This document shows, piece by piece, positions 40,601 to 50,345 of a stretch of DNA of 64,000 nucleotides. The number at the start of each line of letters is the position of its first letter. Within the stretch, counting starts at the first letter, position 1. The notes beneath the pieces were generated by a model. It saw only the letters and a list, made by a program, of their open reading frames with translations. It did not search any database and was not told where the DNA came from. The position numbers were made by a program, and so were the translations under genes. The DNA comes from Chaetoderma sp. LZ-2023a (lineage: Eukaryota > Mollusca > Caudofoveata > Chaetodermatida > Chaetodermatidae): contig CM067359.1 in assembly GCA_034401795.1 (NCBI GenBank), positions 145,334,233 through 145,398,232 on the forward strand. Direction: 5' to 3'.

Positions 40601-41345
40601 TATTTACTGGGTCCCAGTAAGGTGAATTCCAAGGCTTTCAGTGCTGGTGTTTCTTCTGGCATCCTTAGCACATGGCCAAACATGAACCATCTTTGCCGGA
40701 CGAACATTACGGGCAGCAGCGATGTATTACACATCTTGTATAGTGCATCGTTCGAAGTTATTCTGTCTGCCCATCGGTGTCCAGTGATGCTGCGGGATGT
40801 GTGTGTGGACACAGGCATCAAGTTTGTTTAGAGCTGCCTTTGGAGCTGCCCAGCTGTTACCGTTATACAGCAGCAAGGATACGCAGGTTGCTTTGTGTAA
40901 AAATAGTCTTTTTGTCAAGGGTATCTTTTATCTACGAATCCATAGCTTCCAGAAGGACTGGAAAGCTATGTCGCACATAACACACCATGCAGTGCTGTCG
41001 ACAGTACTGCAAAGCAGTGAGCCCATGGTTTTACTTTCCTCCATGGTTCCCCGCCACGAAGTGGATCATCATTTTCTTGCTTTGTCGATAGGTATATGTG
41101 GGTGAACTCTGTTTTGGATTCATTCATAAAGAGATTCTCATCTCAATTTTTAGTTTGCAGCTGTAGGGAGTAGTTTGTCAATGGGTTTCTTTTCCTCATC
41201 TATGAAGTCCACATCGTCGGCATATTCCATTTCTTGTGGCCCAGTATGGACACTGGGTGTTTGGTCTTGTGGAATTTCCCTGCACAGATTTCAATGCAGC
41301 AGCCAGGTAGCGGGTGAAAAGCACAGGGAGCTGATTATCATAGCC
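40600..41345 (-). pseudogene. Non-LTR retrotransposon (LINE) reverse transcriptase fragment, broken
   Basis: The minus strand shows the YADD catalytic motif (41213-41224) within QEMEYADDVDFIDEEKKPID. A degraded middle follows, then the C-terminal block (40579-40821 frame) with ITGHRWADRITSNDALYK, WFMFGHVLRMPEETPALK and ALEFTLLGPSKY. Such GHVLRMP-type blocks are typical C-terminal ends of LINE ORF2. The 5' part of the polymerase and any endonuclease are absent, a usual 5' truncation. Stops and frameshifts break it. Confidence 0.85.
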
Positions 41346-41346
41346 T

Positions 41347-41540
41347 TTTAACAGTCAATTCACCTAGAACCTGTCTCTGTTCTGGCCTTGGACAATATCC
41401 ATTTTCAGGTCAAGACAAGACATTTTTTTGAAAATTTACTGCTAGAATGCGTGGCTTTAATTGAACCAGTCAGTCAATTTGTCTATGAATTACCACAAAT
41501 AGTCTCCTCTTGGCTTACAAATGGACGTTCAGCGGTCAAA
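41347..41540. mobile_element. Family A element A26, degenerate
   Basis: CCTTTTAACAGTCAATTCAC, ATATCCATTTTCAGGTCAAG, CTCCTCTTGGCTTACAAATG; arms still pair but the core is lost. Confidence 0.65.
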
Positions 41541-41574
41541 GGTTTTAATTTACTTTACAAATCTTTTGTAATTC

Positions 41575-41666
41575 AAGGGCCAAATTCATTTCAAAATATT
41601 CAACAGAATAAGTGTTATGTCGTAAGGAACTTAATTTTTTCAGGGATTTGTTAGTTCAAGGGTTAA
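41575..41666. mobile_element. Family C half-element
   Basis: CCAAATTCATTTCAAAATAT, TCAACAGAATAAGTGTTATG, TAATTTTTTCAGGGATTTGT and CAAGGG-TTAA, the right half of the long C form. Confidence 0.75.
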
Positions 41667-42667
41667 AGGTGCATATTCACAGAAGAATGCTTGAACATAA
41701 AATTTTTTAAATTGTATACTTTTGGAAGCTTAAATTGTGGGCCTAAATGTAATGAAATTAAATAAATCTTACCATATGATGATTTCATTCCGTTCAAATT
41801 ATTATAATTGAAATATATGCTAAGATTTCTTTCGTTTCTTTACATCTAGGCACACATTTTAAGCCTCTAAAAGTCTACTTTATCACCAAATTTCTTTTCA
41901 GACATTTTGGTGTGAATACGCACCTTTAATTCTGTAATAGCCTAATACTCATCAGCTTCAGATTGTACAATATATACATATATTTTTTTTATCTCTGATC
42001 TTGTGGTTTGGGTGGGAATTTTCACAACACAAACAAAAGATTAAATTTGTCTGGCTTCAGTAACCATGTGTTTAAGTCATACTTTTCAGATCACGCTGAC
42101 CTTAAAATAGCACTTATAGTACTAGAAATACAGCGCAATCTCTAGGGTCTCAAGTGCCAGAGTATGTTATAACTTCTTTTTCTTACCGAAAACTTAAATA
42201 ATAATCTCATTTTTCCAAACCATGCTCTTTGAGTTTTACAGTTATATAAGAATGACGGATGTGTATCATTTCACGTTCACTGACAAGCATGCTTATGTCA
42301 AGATGGGCTGCCTGTTTCACGATTGCCCCTATTATGAACCGACATCAATCTTCATAAATTCTTGTCTTTGTCACTTTCACCGTTTGATCATTGAAAAGTT
42401 GGATGGAAAAACAATGTCAAAAATGTGCCGTTTAATGGTCGGGATGGATGCTAATAATTCGCCTTGTGCCTCTGTTGATCGGGTTCCGCCCTAGGCATAT
42501 ATTGTCCGCTAAGCGATGATAAGTTCCGTAACGAGTGACATTATATGTCAAGTCAAGTGTCACGCTATACGCAGCTGATACTTGCAATGTTTATCACAGG
42601 TCAGATGCAAAAAACATGTTATTATACAAGAAATATTATGTTGTATATTATAAAATGAATTTAGCAG
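41667..42667. other. About 1 kb of low-repeat DNA, no gene supported
   Basis: None of the local families enters here. A 90-codon plus-strand frame (42222-42494) beginning MLFEFYSYIRMTDVYHF is Cys/His-containing (CLFHDCPYYEP, CLCHFHR) but matches nothing I know. Without a splice or expression signal I do not call it a gene. Confidence 0.4.
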
Positions 42668-42735
42668 AGCTCGCCATTGATGCCTAAGACAATGGCTTTC
42701 AGTCAAATTAATTTCAAAATACATTCAACAAGTCT
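42668..42735. mobile_element. Family C half-palindrome
   Basis: GATGCCTAAGACAATGGCTT, TCAGTCAAATTAATTTCAAA and ACATTCAAC. Confidence 0.6.
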
Positions 42736-42852
42736 TGGCGGGATTAACTGAGCTTAGCTCTGAGCATAGTCAAGGGAGATAAAATGGATTATTTTAGGAA
42801 TTAATGCCTGTCTACGCGTGTTCCGTTGCCCCATTGACAGTGTATTGTGATG

Positions 42853-43217
42853 TAAGAATGAATGCATCCAGTTTTAGCCATGCCCTGCACATCCCTAACT
42901 AAGCTCCTCGCATGCTTAGCCCATGTTGGGATCGATCAACCCCTGAACTCCCTGAATCTCATTTTCAAAAAAGATATACAGCTAAGCTGTTGAATATTTT
43001 GAAACCAATTTTACTGGGGGCTGTTGCTGCCTATCAGCATGTTTGTTAAATAGTAAAAACATATAATTCGTACAACTTGATGGACTATTAAGCATTTATG
43101 ATGAACGTAGATATATGCCATTCATGATGTATTTGATTGAGACGTCGGCCTGCCTGTAGTGTCATTTATTATGACATCATATACTTGACTGACAGACTGG
43201 ACTTCTCTATTGAGGCC
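42853..43217 (-). mobile_element. Family D element, reverse
   Basis: AATGCATCCAGTTTTAGCCA, ATGCCCTGCACATCCCTAAC, GTTGGGATCGATCAACCCC, GTTGAATATTTTGAAACC, then GCATGTTTGTTAAATAG, ATATAATTCGTACAACTTGA and TTATTATGACATCATATACT. The second palindrome arm is deleted. Confidence 0.8.
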
Positions 43218-43427
43218 TTCGTCCATCCTCTCACCCACCCTTATGCGACGCCTAATAAGCACTCACATCTGACTGCATATCTATGGACTGCAAGCGAATA
43301 ACTATAACCATTATCTCCCCTGAAAGCCTTAAGTCTGTTTTCCGCGAAATAAGTTTATAGCTCTCACATTTGGCAACATGTGATCAGAATTGGTATATTA
43401 TTACTCAGCTGCCAAAGGTCGATCTAA
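43218..43427. other. Unassigned spacer
   Basis: No family match or gene. Confidence 0.5.
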
Positions 43428-43527
43428 ATATTCCTGTCTGCCTGCCTGCAATCCTGCCTGTCTGTATGTGCCTGCCTGCCTGCCTGGCTGGCTGGCTGCC
43501 TGGCTGGCTGCCTGGCTGGCTGGCTGG

Positions 43528-43586
<59 letters not shown>

Positions 43587-43678
43587 CATGCCTGCCTGCC
43601 TGTATGTATGTATGTATGTATGTATGCCCATCTGCCTGCCTGCCCGCCCACCTTCATGCCTGCCTGACTTCATGCATG

Positions 43679-43710
<32 letters not shown>

Positions 43711-43805
43711 CCCACCCGCCTGCCTGCCTGCCCACCCGCCCGCCTGCCTGCCTGCCTGCCTGCCTGCTTGCCTGCCTGCCTGTATTTTTGCCCGTCCATC
43801 CATCT
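43428..43805. repeat. CTGC tetranucleotide microsatellite
   Basis: Long runs of CTGC with CTGG, TATG and CCCG/CCCA variant blocks. It produces long Pro-Ala-Cys-Leu (plus) and Gly-Arg-Gln-Ala (minus) frames in several registers at once, which marks them as artefacts. Confidence 0.98.
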
Positions 43806-44153
43806 GTCCACAGCTTATATCCTGAAAGCAAGAAGGTTGCGTGACCAAGGTTGGAACATCCTTTCATAATGGTGCTGGCTCTAAAAAAAATTGAGTTTCC
43901 TGTCAAAGGGTACATTATCTAGGTATCAGGATCACTAAGCACTTATCAGAATACACATATTTGGCCATAATAACCAGAATACAAGATGGTAGAGTCATCA
44001 AATTTGGCCATGATCACTTCATATTGTGACTGTTTGTGATTACTCTGAGGTCAAACGGTAAAATATCTAGGTCAAGGGGTCACTTAAATTACATTGGCAA
44101 AACATAGCGCTCCGACTTGAGTCAGCATCTCTAGATAAACTTATCTTAGTTTG
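43806..44153. other. Intergenic, nothing recognised
   Basis: Short recurrent phrases (TATCTAGGTATCAGG / AATATCTAGGTCAAGG; TTTGGCCAT) suggest an old repeat. No open frame of interest. Confidence 0.5.
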
Positions 44154-44385
44154 TTAATGGTCATGCCGGCAAAAACTGGCCTCTGCAGTGGTCTTGAGGA
44201 ATGTCCATTTTCAGGCCAAGAGAAGACTATTTTTGAGAATTTACCACTGGAATGACTAGCTTGGTAACTGAGCTTGTCATTCAAGTGGTAAATTTTCAAA
44301 AATAGTCTTCTCTTGGCCTGGAAATGGACATTTACTAAGCAAAATGTTAAATTTTTTGGACAAATCTTGACCACTAAAGCGTTAA
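44154..44385. mobile_element. Family Ab element A27
   Basis: TTAA-TGGTCATGCCGGC at the left, then GGAATGTCCATTTTCAGGCC and the complementary arm GGCCTGGAAATGGACATTTA. Core AGCTTGGTAACTGAGCTTGT, right end TTGACCACTAAAGCG-TTAA. Arms pair almost throughout. Confidence 0.9.
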
Positions 44386-44798
44386 CAATAAACTTGTCTT
44401 AGTGCTCCAAAGATGCATATTATGCACTGATTATTAATTATCCTCCTTATAGTCATTCTAAACTTTAAAATAGTGTTTGTGTGTCAGATTTATTGTGTAT
44501 ATTCACATTTACCTGAGCGCTTCAAATGCTAACAGGTGTTCATGAGCAGAGGATAGCTGTTGTCCTGATTATTATGGAAACCATTTCAATGTTACACACC
44601 TGGAATTATACCACCTGTTGCTGTCCCGCTTACTAAAGACCTGAGGATAATAGATGATGCATGGAATCTGACATACAATGCCATGCTATTGTTGGATTAA
44701 CATGCAGAGAATCTCTTGACAAATTAATATTGGATGCTTTGATGCCCATGATGCTTATACTTCTGTTTTTCCTGAAACCTCAATAACTACTTAACCAT
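44386..44798. other. Intergenic, nothing recognised
   Basis: No repeat family match and no notable open frame. Confidence 0.5.
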
Positions 44799-44989
44799 TT
44801 AACCCTTTCAGCCCCAAAGCAACAAATTTGATTTGACCTAAGATTATTTTGTTGAATAATTTGGAACTAATTTGCCTGGGAGCTGTTGCTGCCTATATGG
44901 CAACAACGGCTTCCAGTCTAATCAGTTTCAAAATATTCAACCGCTGTCTGAAAGTTATAATATTGATATTTTAGAGCTGAATAGGTTAA
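44799..44989. mobile_element. Family C element with TTAA ends
   Basis: TTAA-CCCTTTCAGCCCC at the left, palindrome TTTGTTGAATAATTTGGAAC ... CAGTTTCAAAATATTCAACC around GCCTATATGGC, right end TTAGAGCTGAATAGG-TTAA; 191 bp. It shows that family C too is bounded by TTAA. Confidence 0.8.
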
Positions 44990-45569
44990 GGCCATATCAC
45001 CAGCAACATTCGATCGAATTATTTTAAGAAATATTCTAAAAAATGTATGTATTGAAAATCTGTTGTGGATACATGTATTTTGTGTTAAATGGTAATATGG
45101 GATTGAAAGGTTTAAAACGATAATATAAGCAGCGTTATTACGTTAGGGCTTGTCTATACCATCCAATGTATTGATGTCATCTTTGTCAAATAAAAAATTA
45201 TGTTTAGTTAAACCTGTCTATAGCATACACATGCTTTTGGGGACCAGCGCTGGCGGTTCTTTAAGACTGGTGATTGTATGACCACATGTCTTCAGGAATG
45301 ACCACAATCATTTCTTCCCAGAAACTATATCTAATTGCCATGAGTTGCATGAAGCGACCATCTGCCTTTAGTGACCACTCTTACTGATCTATGCAGTGAC
45401 CATTATAGACAGGTATTGGGGTACTGATTATTTTGTAGGTAAAATGAAGAATTCCATAAAAACATTGCATGCAGAATCGTGAACAGTAATTCATGAAGTG
45501 ATTCTATATATGGCATCAGTAAAATTTCCTGCCTAACAATTCATTTCCAGCGGACAATTAAACATCATC
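44990..45569. other. Intergenic, nothing recognised
   Basis: Around 45260-45420 the text (GTTCTTTAAGACTGGTG, AGTGACCACTCTTACTG) resembles the GACAGGTG minisatellite wording at 35 kb. No gene. Confidence 0.45.
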
Positions 45570-45990
45570 TGTTAACCTTTACACCAGTGAATTCTCCATA
45601 CCTCACTTTCAATACTACCATACAGAAAAACTAGGATGACGTCATAATTAATTACATAACGTGTCATAGTCAATTACATAGATATGTTCATCATGAATGC
45701 TTAATTGGTGATGGACTAAGTGTTGTTGTATGAATTGTGTGTCTTTACTATTTAATAAACATGCTACTGAATATTTTTGAAGTTAATTTGACTAGGGATT
45801 ATTGCAGCCATAGGCAACGCTGTTGCTCATCAAATTAGTTTCAAAATATTCAACAGCTTACCTGTACAGTTTTCTGGAAATTGATAGTCATGGAGTTTAG
45901 GGATCGATCGATCCCAAAACGGGAAGTGTTGGTGGAGCTTAGCTAGATGGGTGGGGGCTTAGCTAAGACTGGATTCCTCCATTGAAACCA
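45570..45990 (+). mobile_element. Family D element
   Basis: A C-type outer end (GTTAACCTTTACACCAGTG, TCCATACCTCACTTTCAA) joins GGATGACGTCATAATTAATT, TATTTAATAAACATGCTACT, palindrome, GGGATCGATCGATCCCAAAA, GGTGGAGCTTAGCTAG and GACTGGATTCCTCCATT. The left end shows C and D are related or chimeric. Confidence 0.8.
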
Positions 45991-46887
45991 GCTAGGTTCC
46001 TGTGATATGTGAAAATATGGTGTGCCTTGTGTAGAAATGGTATAATGAACAGTGTGTTCAACACATGACAAAAACCTTCGAGTCGAGATTGACGACAATC
46101 TGAGCGGTATTTTCGTACATTACCTTAGATCTCCGCGCAGGTCGATAGTGACGGATCAATCACTCACTGATCTTTCTTCATCTATGGTTCCGTGTTTCGA
46201 ACACAAAGATGCTAGAAATCATGACAGGGAAATTCCGTAATATATATCCTATCTATATGCTAACTAGTACATCTGTCCTGCATCCACGTTTCATATAACA
46301 GACTGCCTTTTATGTCTGTTCTGGCGATGACAAGAGCCATCCATGCACATGGTCATGGAGACTATGGCCAGATGCAATGTAGTTTTCAGCATGCATGTTC
46401 GTGGAAGCATATACTCTTAGATACATTGGATTATTGAATGCTTCAAACCTTTGATGTTTCCCTTTGGTTATGCCTGTTTCTGTCAGTTCACCTTTCTGTT
46501 TGTTGTTTTTGTTGTTATTGTCTGTTTATAGTCTTTTAGTATTTGGTCAGTATGGTCATCATTTTATGGTGTGTAAGGAAACCAGTAGATTATGCTGATG
46601 GTTAGAAAATATGATATGAAAATTTGAAATTTAAATATTCTGACATTGGAAGTAAAACCGGGCTCAGTGTCAGGCTAAATGCATACAATTTTTATATCTA
46701 GATGTGTTCTTTAATTTTCTACAATTGGCATATTTTGGTGGCCTTGAAAAGTTACAGGCCATTGGACAGTTGAGTTAATTTTTTGAAGAAAAAAATGTCA
46801 ATGGGCTGAATCCTTTGTTTTCAGTTACAGATCAACTCGCCTGTACAGGTCTTGCGCTGTACTGATGATCCTAAACTCTGGACATGC
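45991..46887. other. About 0.9 kb of low-repeat DNA, no gene supported
   Basis: A 62-codon plus-strand frame at 46052-46240 shows no recognisable domain. No repeat family found. Confidence 0.5.
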
Positions 46888-46972
46888 TGAATATTTTGAA
46901 AACAATTTGACTCAAAGTTGTTGGTGGCTAAGCCACCAACAACTTTGAGTCAAATTGTTTTCAAAATATTCA
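46888..46972. repeat. Perfect 85-bp palindrome (family C type)
   Basis: Two 42-base arms, TGAATATTTTGAAAACAATT ... GTTGGTGGCT and its exact complement, are separated by a single A. I find no mismatch. It uses the AAAACAATTTGACT variant of the C core, also seen worn at 48590 and 61340. Confidence 0.96.
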
Positions 46973-47090
46973 CACTATCCAGTGTTAAATAAACCCCATT
47001 GAACATGTACTCTGCAGACATTCAGCAGGTAGATAATAATACAACTCATGTGTTCTGGTACGGCTGATTACCATGCAAGGTGACCTGACC
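46973..47090. other. Unassigned spacer
   Basis: No family match. Confidence 0.5.
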
Positions 47091-47366
47091 CATTAATGTT
47101 CTGAACTTCATGCTGGCCAAAAAAATTGTCTTGTGTAGTGACCATGAGAAATATTCATTAGCTGATCAAGACAAAACTATTTTGAATGGGATTACTAAAA
47201 CCGTCTTCATGTCTAAAAATGTACAACTGAATTGACTGGCTAGCCAAACCAATCATTCCAGTAATAAATTTAAAAAAAATCTATTCTTAGTCTGAAAATG
47301 TGGAATTTGCATGAAAAAATTTGAATTTTCTTTAAAAAAATTTGACGATAAAATGATTAATAAAGA
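47091..47366. mobile_element. Family A element A28, very degenerate
   Basis: CATGCTGGCCAAAAAAATTG, GAAATATTCATTAGCTGATC, GACTGGCTAGCCAAACCAAT, AATCTATTCTTAGTCTGAAA and CGATAAAATGAT-TAA keep the A order with many changes; a stretch of about 40 bases is inserted in the left arm. Confidence 0.65.
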
Positions 47367-47479
47367 TCCAACATTTGTTTGGCCCCAAAAGTAAATGTCT
47401 CTACTGTCTAATAGAGGAATCAACTTCAAGCACTGCCAAATTTTTACATCTGTTTTTACGTCTTTTAATTCAATTTTCA

Positions 47480-48115
47480 TCATTAAGCTACATCATTTTG
47501 ATTGTGACATCAGATAACATGTGACATATTTGATTATGATGTCTGATAGTGACAGATTGGATCTCTCATTATAATTGCACTGCTCATACCATATATATAG
47601 ACAGATATATATATATGTAACAGATCGGATCCCTCTATTAGCCCCTGCAGCATCAGAACATTGATTATCTTCATCAAGCAATCGATTTGGACAAAAAACA
47701 TATATAAGAGGGATCCGATCTGTTGCTCAAGTCTATGATGCCATAATCTAAATTACATCATAGGTAGGTTGAGGTCACAATCAAAATGCATAATGAATGA
47801 CGTATCTAGCTCTGTCATAAACATTGAAAACTCTGTCAAGTGTAGGAATTGTATGTTGTTGATGGCCTTATAATCTAATAAACATTCTATTGAATATTTC
47901 AAAATTAATTTGACTGGTCACTGATTGGTGTCTTAGACATCAAGTGAGCACCCAGTCAAATTAGCTTCAAAATATTCAACAGCTTACCTGTATAGTTACC
48001 ATGAAATTGGGATTCTGCAAATTCACAATTCAACACAAAAAAGTTATTCCAACACGCCGAAAAGGGTGGGTGGGGTTTAGCTACAAATGGTCGTGGCATA
48101 GCTAGAACTGGATCC
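47480..48115 (+). mobile_element. Family D element, long form with an extra inverted repeat
   Basis: ATCATTTTGATTGTGACATC and its partner CACAATCAAAATGCATAATG (47774) frame an inner dyad: GTAACAGATCGGATCCCTCT (47617) against AGAGGGATCCGATCTGTTGC. Then CTAATAAACATTCTATTGAA, palindrome, AAAGGGTGGGTGGGGTTTAG and GAACTGGATCCCTTCATT. It is the longest D copy. Confidence 0.78.
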
Positions 48116-48582
48116 CTTCATTGTGATCATTACCAAATGAGCTAAACGAGGTCCCGGGAACCAGAGAATGGAATGTGATAATCTATATACGGAGCTATTG
48201 TGGGCCATTGCATGTCTCAGAATGTAAGAGCCTATTCTATCACTATTTCTTTCAATTATAATGGATGCGTGATCGGCCATCTTCTTTCTCTGAAATGTCG
48301 ACGTGGGATGAATCAGATAGTTGAATAATGAAATCAAAGACTTTCACAAATTACAATAAAAAAAACCTTCATCATTTATCGAAAACATGCAAAAATCTGT
48401 ATCATGGTTATTAATATATGGTATTGCTCGCAGATTTATTACAAAGTAACAGTAATAATAATATTAATAATAATAATAATAATAAAGTTTTGAGAATAAA
48501 ACATAGCTGCGGCTGCAGAGCATTTCTTAACTGTCTTGCTGCTGCACGCCACGGGACCATAATGTCAGTGGGCAGTAAATCT
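48116..48582. other. Spacer with AAT microsatellite, no gene supported
   Basis: AAT run at about 48450-48485. The 86-codon minus-strand frame (48077-48337) starts in the D element and shows no domain. Confidence 0.5.
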
Positions 48583-48735
48583 GGACTTGTTGAATATTTT
48601 GAAAACAATTTGACTGAAAGTTGTCGGTGGAATATCTCATCTGCAAAGCCTTAGCAGTCAGATGGTTAATGCGGCTAAAGATGCTGTTTGACTGAAAGTT
48701 GTTGTTTTTTTAGCATATCCAGAGTTAAACCCAAT
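48583..48735. mobile_element. Family C element, diverged
   Basis: TTGTTGAATATTTTGAAAAC, AATTTGACTGAAAGTTGTCG, then GATGGTTAATGCGGCTAAAG and a second TTTGACTGAAAGTTGTTG in direct orientation. The second arm is direct and not inverted, so this is a duplication and not a hairpin. Confidence 0.65.
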
Positions 48736-48904
48736 GCAAAAGCAACTGCAAAGCGGAGCACTGACATTCAAATTTCGATCCTCACTACGAAAATGAAGCC
48801 TAAAGAGTTGGCCAGGACCAGTTTTATGATATTTCATTTCACTGAAGTTCAGCTACACTGCGTACCGGTATCAGTATCAAGAAACCTATGTTTTAACCTC
48901 TACT
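48736..48904. other. Unassigned spacer
   Basis: Part of a 72-codon frame (48688-48906) without recognisable domain. Confidence 0.4.
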
Positions 48905-49790
48905 GATGACAGAAAATTCTGGAAAATTCCACAAGACCAAACCCTACCCCACCCCTAAAATGTCCATACCGCTCAGGAGATGGGATATGCTGACGATGTG
49001 GACGTCATAGTTGAGGAAAAGAAACCCCTTGATGAACTACTCCCAATAGCTGCAAGCACACTAAAAATTACAATATCTTTATAAAGAAATCCAAAACAAT
49101 TCACCCGCATATATCTATCGACAACGCATGAGACTAAATAAAATTACAATCATTGTGGCGAATGATGGAGAAAAAGTAGAATCCAGGGCTCACTTCTCCG
49201 CAGTACTACTGACATTGCTGCATGCTGTATCATGGGGAACATAGCTTTCCAGTCTTTCCGGGAGCTATGGATTCATAGATCAAGATGCCATTGACAAAAA
49301 GACTATGTTTATACAATGCAATAACTGCAACAGCTGGGCAGCTCCAAATGCAGCTTAATTTTAATAGACAAACTTGATGCCTGCCAAAGTAAACACCTAA
49401 GAACCATCACTGGACACCGATGGCCGGACAACATAATTTCCGATGATGCACAATGCAAGAGGTGTAATGCATCGCCGCTGTCCGTAAAAGTCGGCCAGCA
49501 AAGATGATCCATGTTTGACCATATGCTAATGATGGCAGATGACACACCAGCAGAGAGCGCCTTAGAATTCACCCTACTGGGAGCCAGTAAACATAAAGGC
49601 AGGAGAGGAAGTCATTGAATAAATCTGTTAAATGAACTGTGAGCTGACCTCAAGAAAAGAGGACTCGGACTCGGTACAGTCAGATCAGGAATGGAGCTGA
49701 GGAAGCTAAAAGTTTTGACTGAGGACAAGACACAGTGGTCAAAAGTAAAGAAGGACTAATTGTAGCTGTAGAATGCTTTGACTACTACAG
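48905..49790 (+). pseudogene. LINE reverse transcriptase fragment, broken, second copy
   Basis: Plus-strand text gives YADD at 48986-48997 within QEMGYADDVDVIVEEKKPLDE. The middle is broken by stops. Then LDACQSKHLRTITGHRW, FDHMLMMADDTPAESALEFT and LGASKHKGRRGSH (about 49370-49615), and the end DLKKRGLGLGTVRSGMELRK with TEDKTQWSKVKKD. It is collinear with the minus-strand copy at 39490-41345, starting at nearly the same internal point (AAATTCCACAAGACCAAAC), so both share a 5' truncation or a common source. Confidence 0.85.
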
Positions 49791-50345
49791 ACAGAGAATA
49801 CAGTAATTATGCATACATACTCAGAGGACAGAGAGCATCATCACTCCTTGCATTTCAATCCAGTGAGATTACAGACAATCTCATGACAGCAGAAGAAAGA
49901 CGAGAGCATCCCACACAGGAATAGGCCAACAAACCCACGAGCTCATTGTAGGGCATTACTAATAAAGGGATTACCATAAACTCATCTTCTTATGTGTAAG
50001 ATAAAAATGATAAGAATGCCACAAAAAGCATTCTGCGCATTATGGGATCCTTAGTACTCCCAAAGCCATGAAGCAGATTAAGCCATCCATAACGGAGGGA
50101 ACTGCCTGATAGTGGTTCTACGTGTAGAAAAACCTCTACACCGTCAACGTTTGGTCATATGATGAATCCCACACAAAAGGACACCCTGGGTAAAACCAAA
50201 TTTGAACACCCACCATAGAGAGTTATCATGGTGAAACTAACCAGAATCCAATTGATCCAGGCACTGAGGAATGCTTCTTCTGCCGCAGCATGGGCAAACT
50301 TTGTGGGCACACTAGCATACCCCACATCCTGGAAATGTAGATACA
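49791..50345. other. Spacer between LINE end and minisatellite, no gene supported
   Basis: A short dyad TAGTGGTTCTACGTGTAGAAAAACC lies near 50112. At about 50195-50338 a 45-codon frame contains CFFCRSMGKLCGH, a Cys/His pattern that could be chance or the tail of a decayed zinc-binding protein. Confidence 0.4.

Noticed and set aside
42222..42494. 90-codon Cys/His-containing frame considered as an exon
   Set aside because: Cys/His spacing fits no zinc-finger class I know and there is no supporting signal; kept only as a gap note.
43370..43915. Frames of 136-159 codons with regular Cys-Leu-Pro-Ala or Gln-Ala-Gly-Arg periodicity
   Set aside because: A CTGC tetranucleotide run gives open frames in several registers on both strands; no unique sequence supports a protein.
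48418..48654. Asn-rich 78-codon frame
   Set aside because: Derived from an AAT microsatellite joined to a family C arm.
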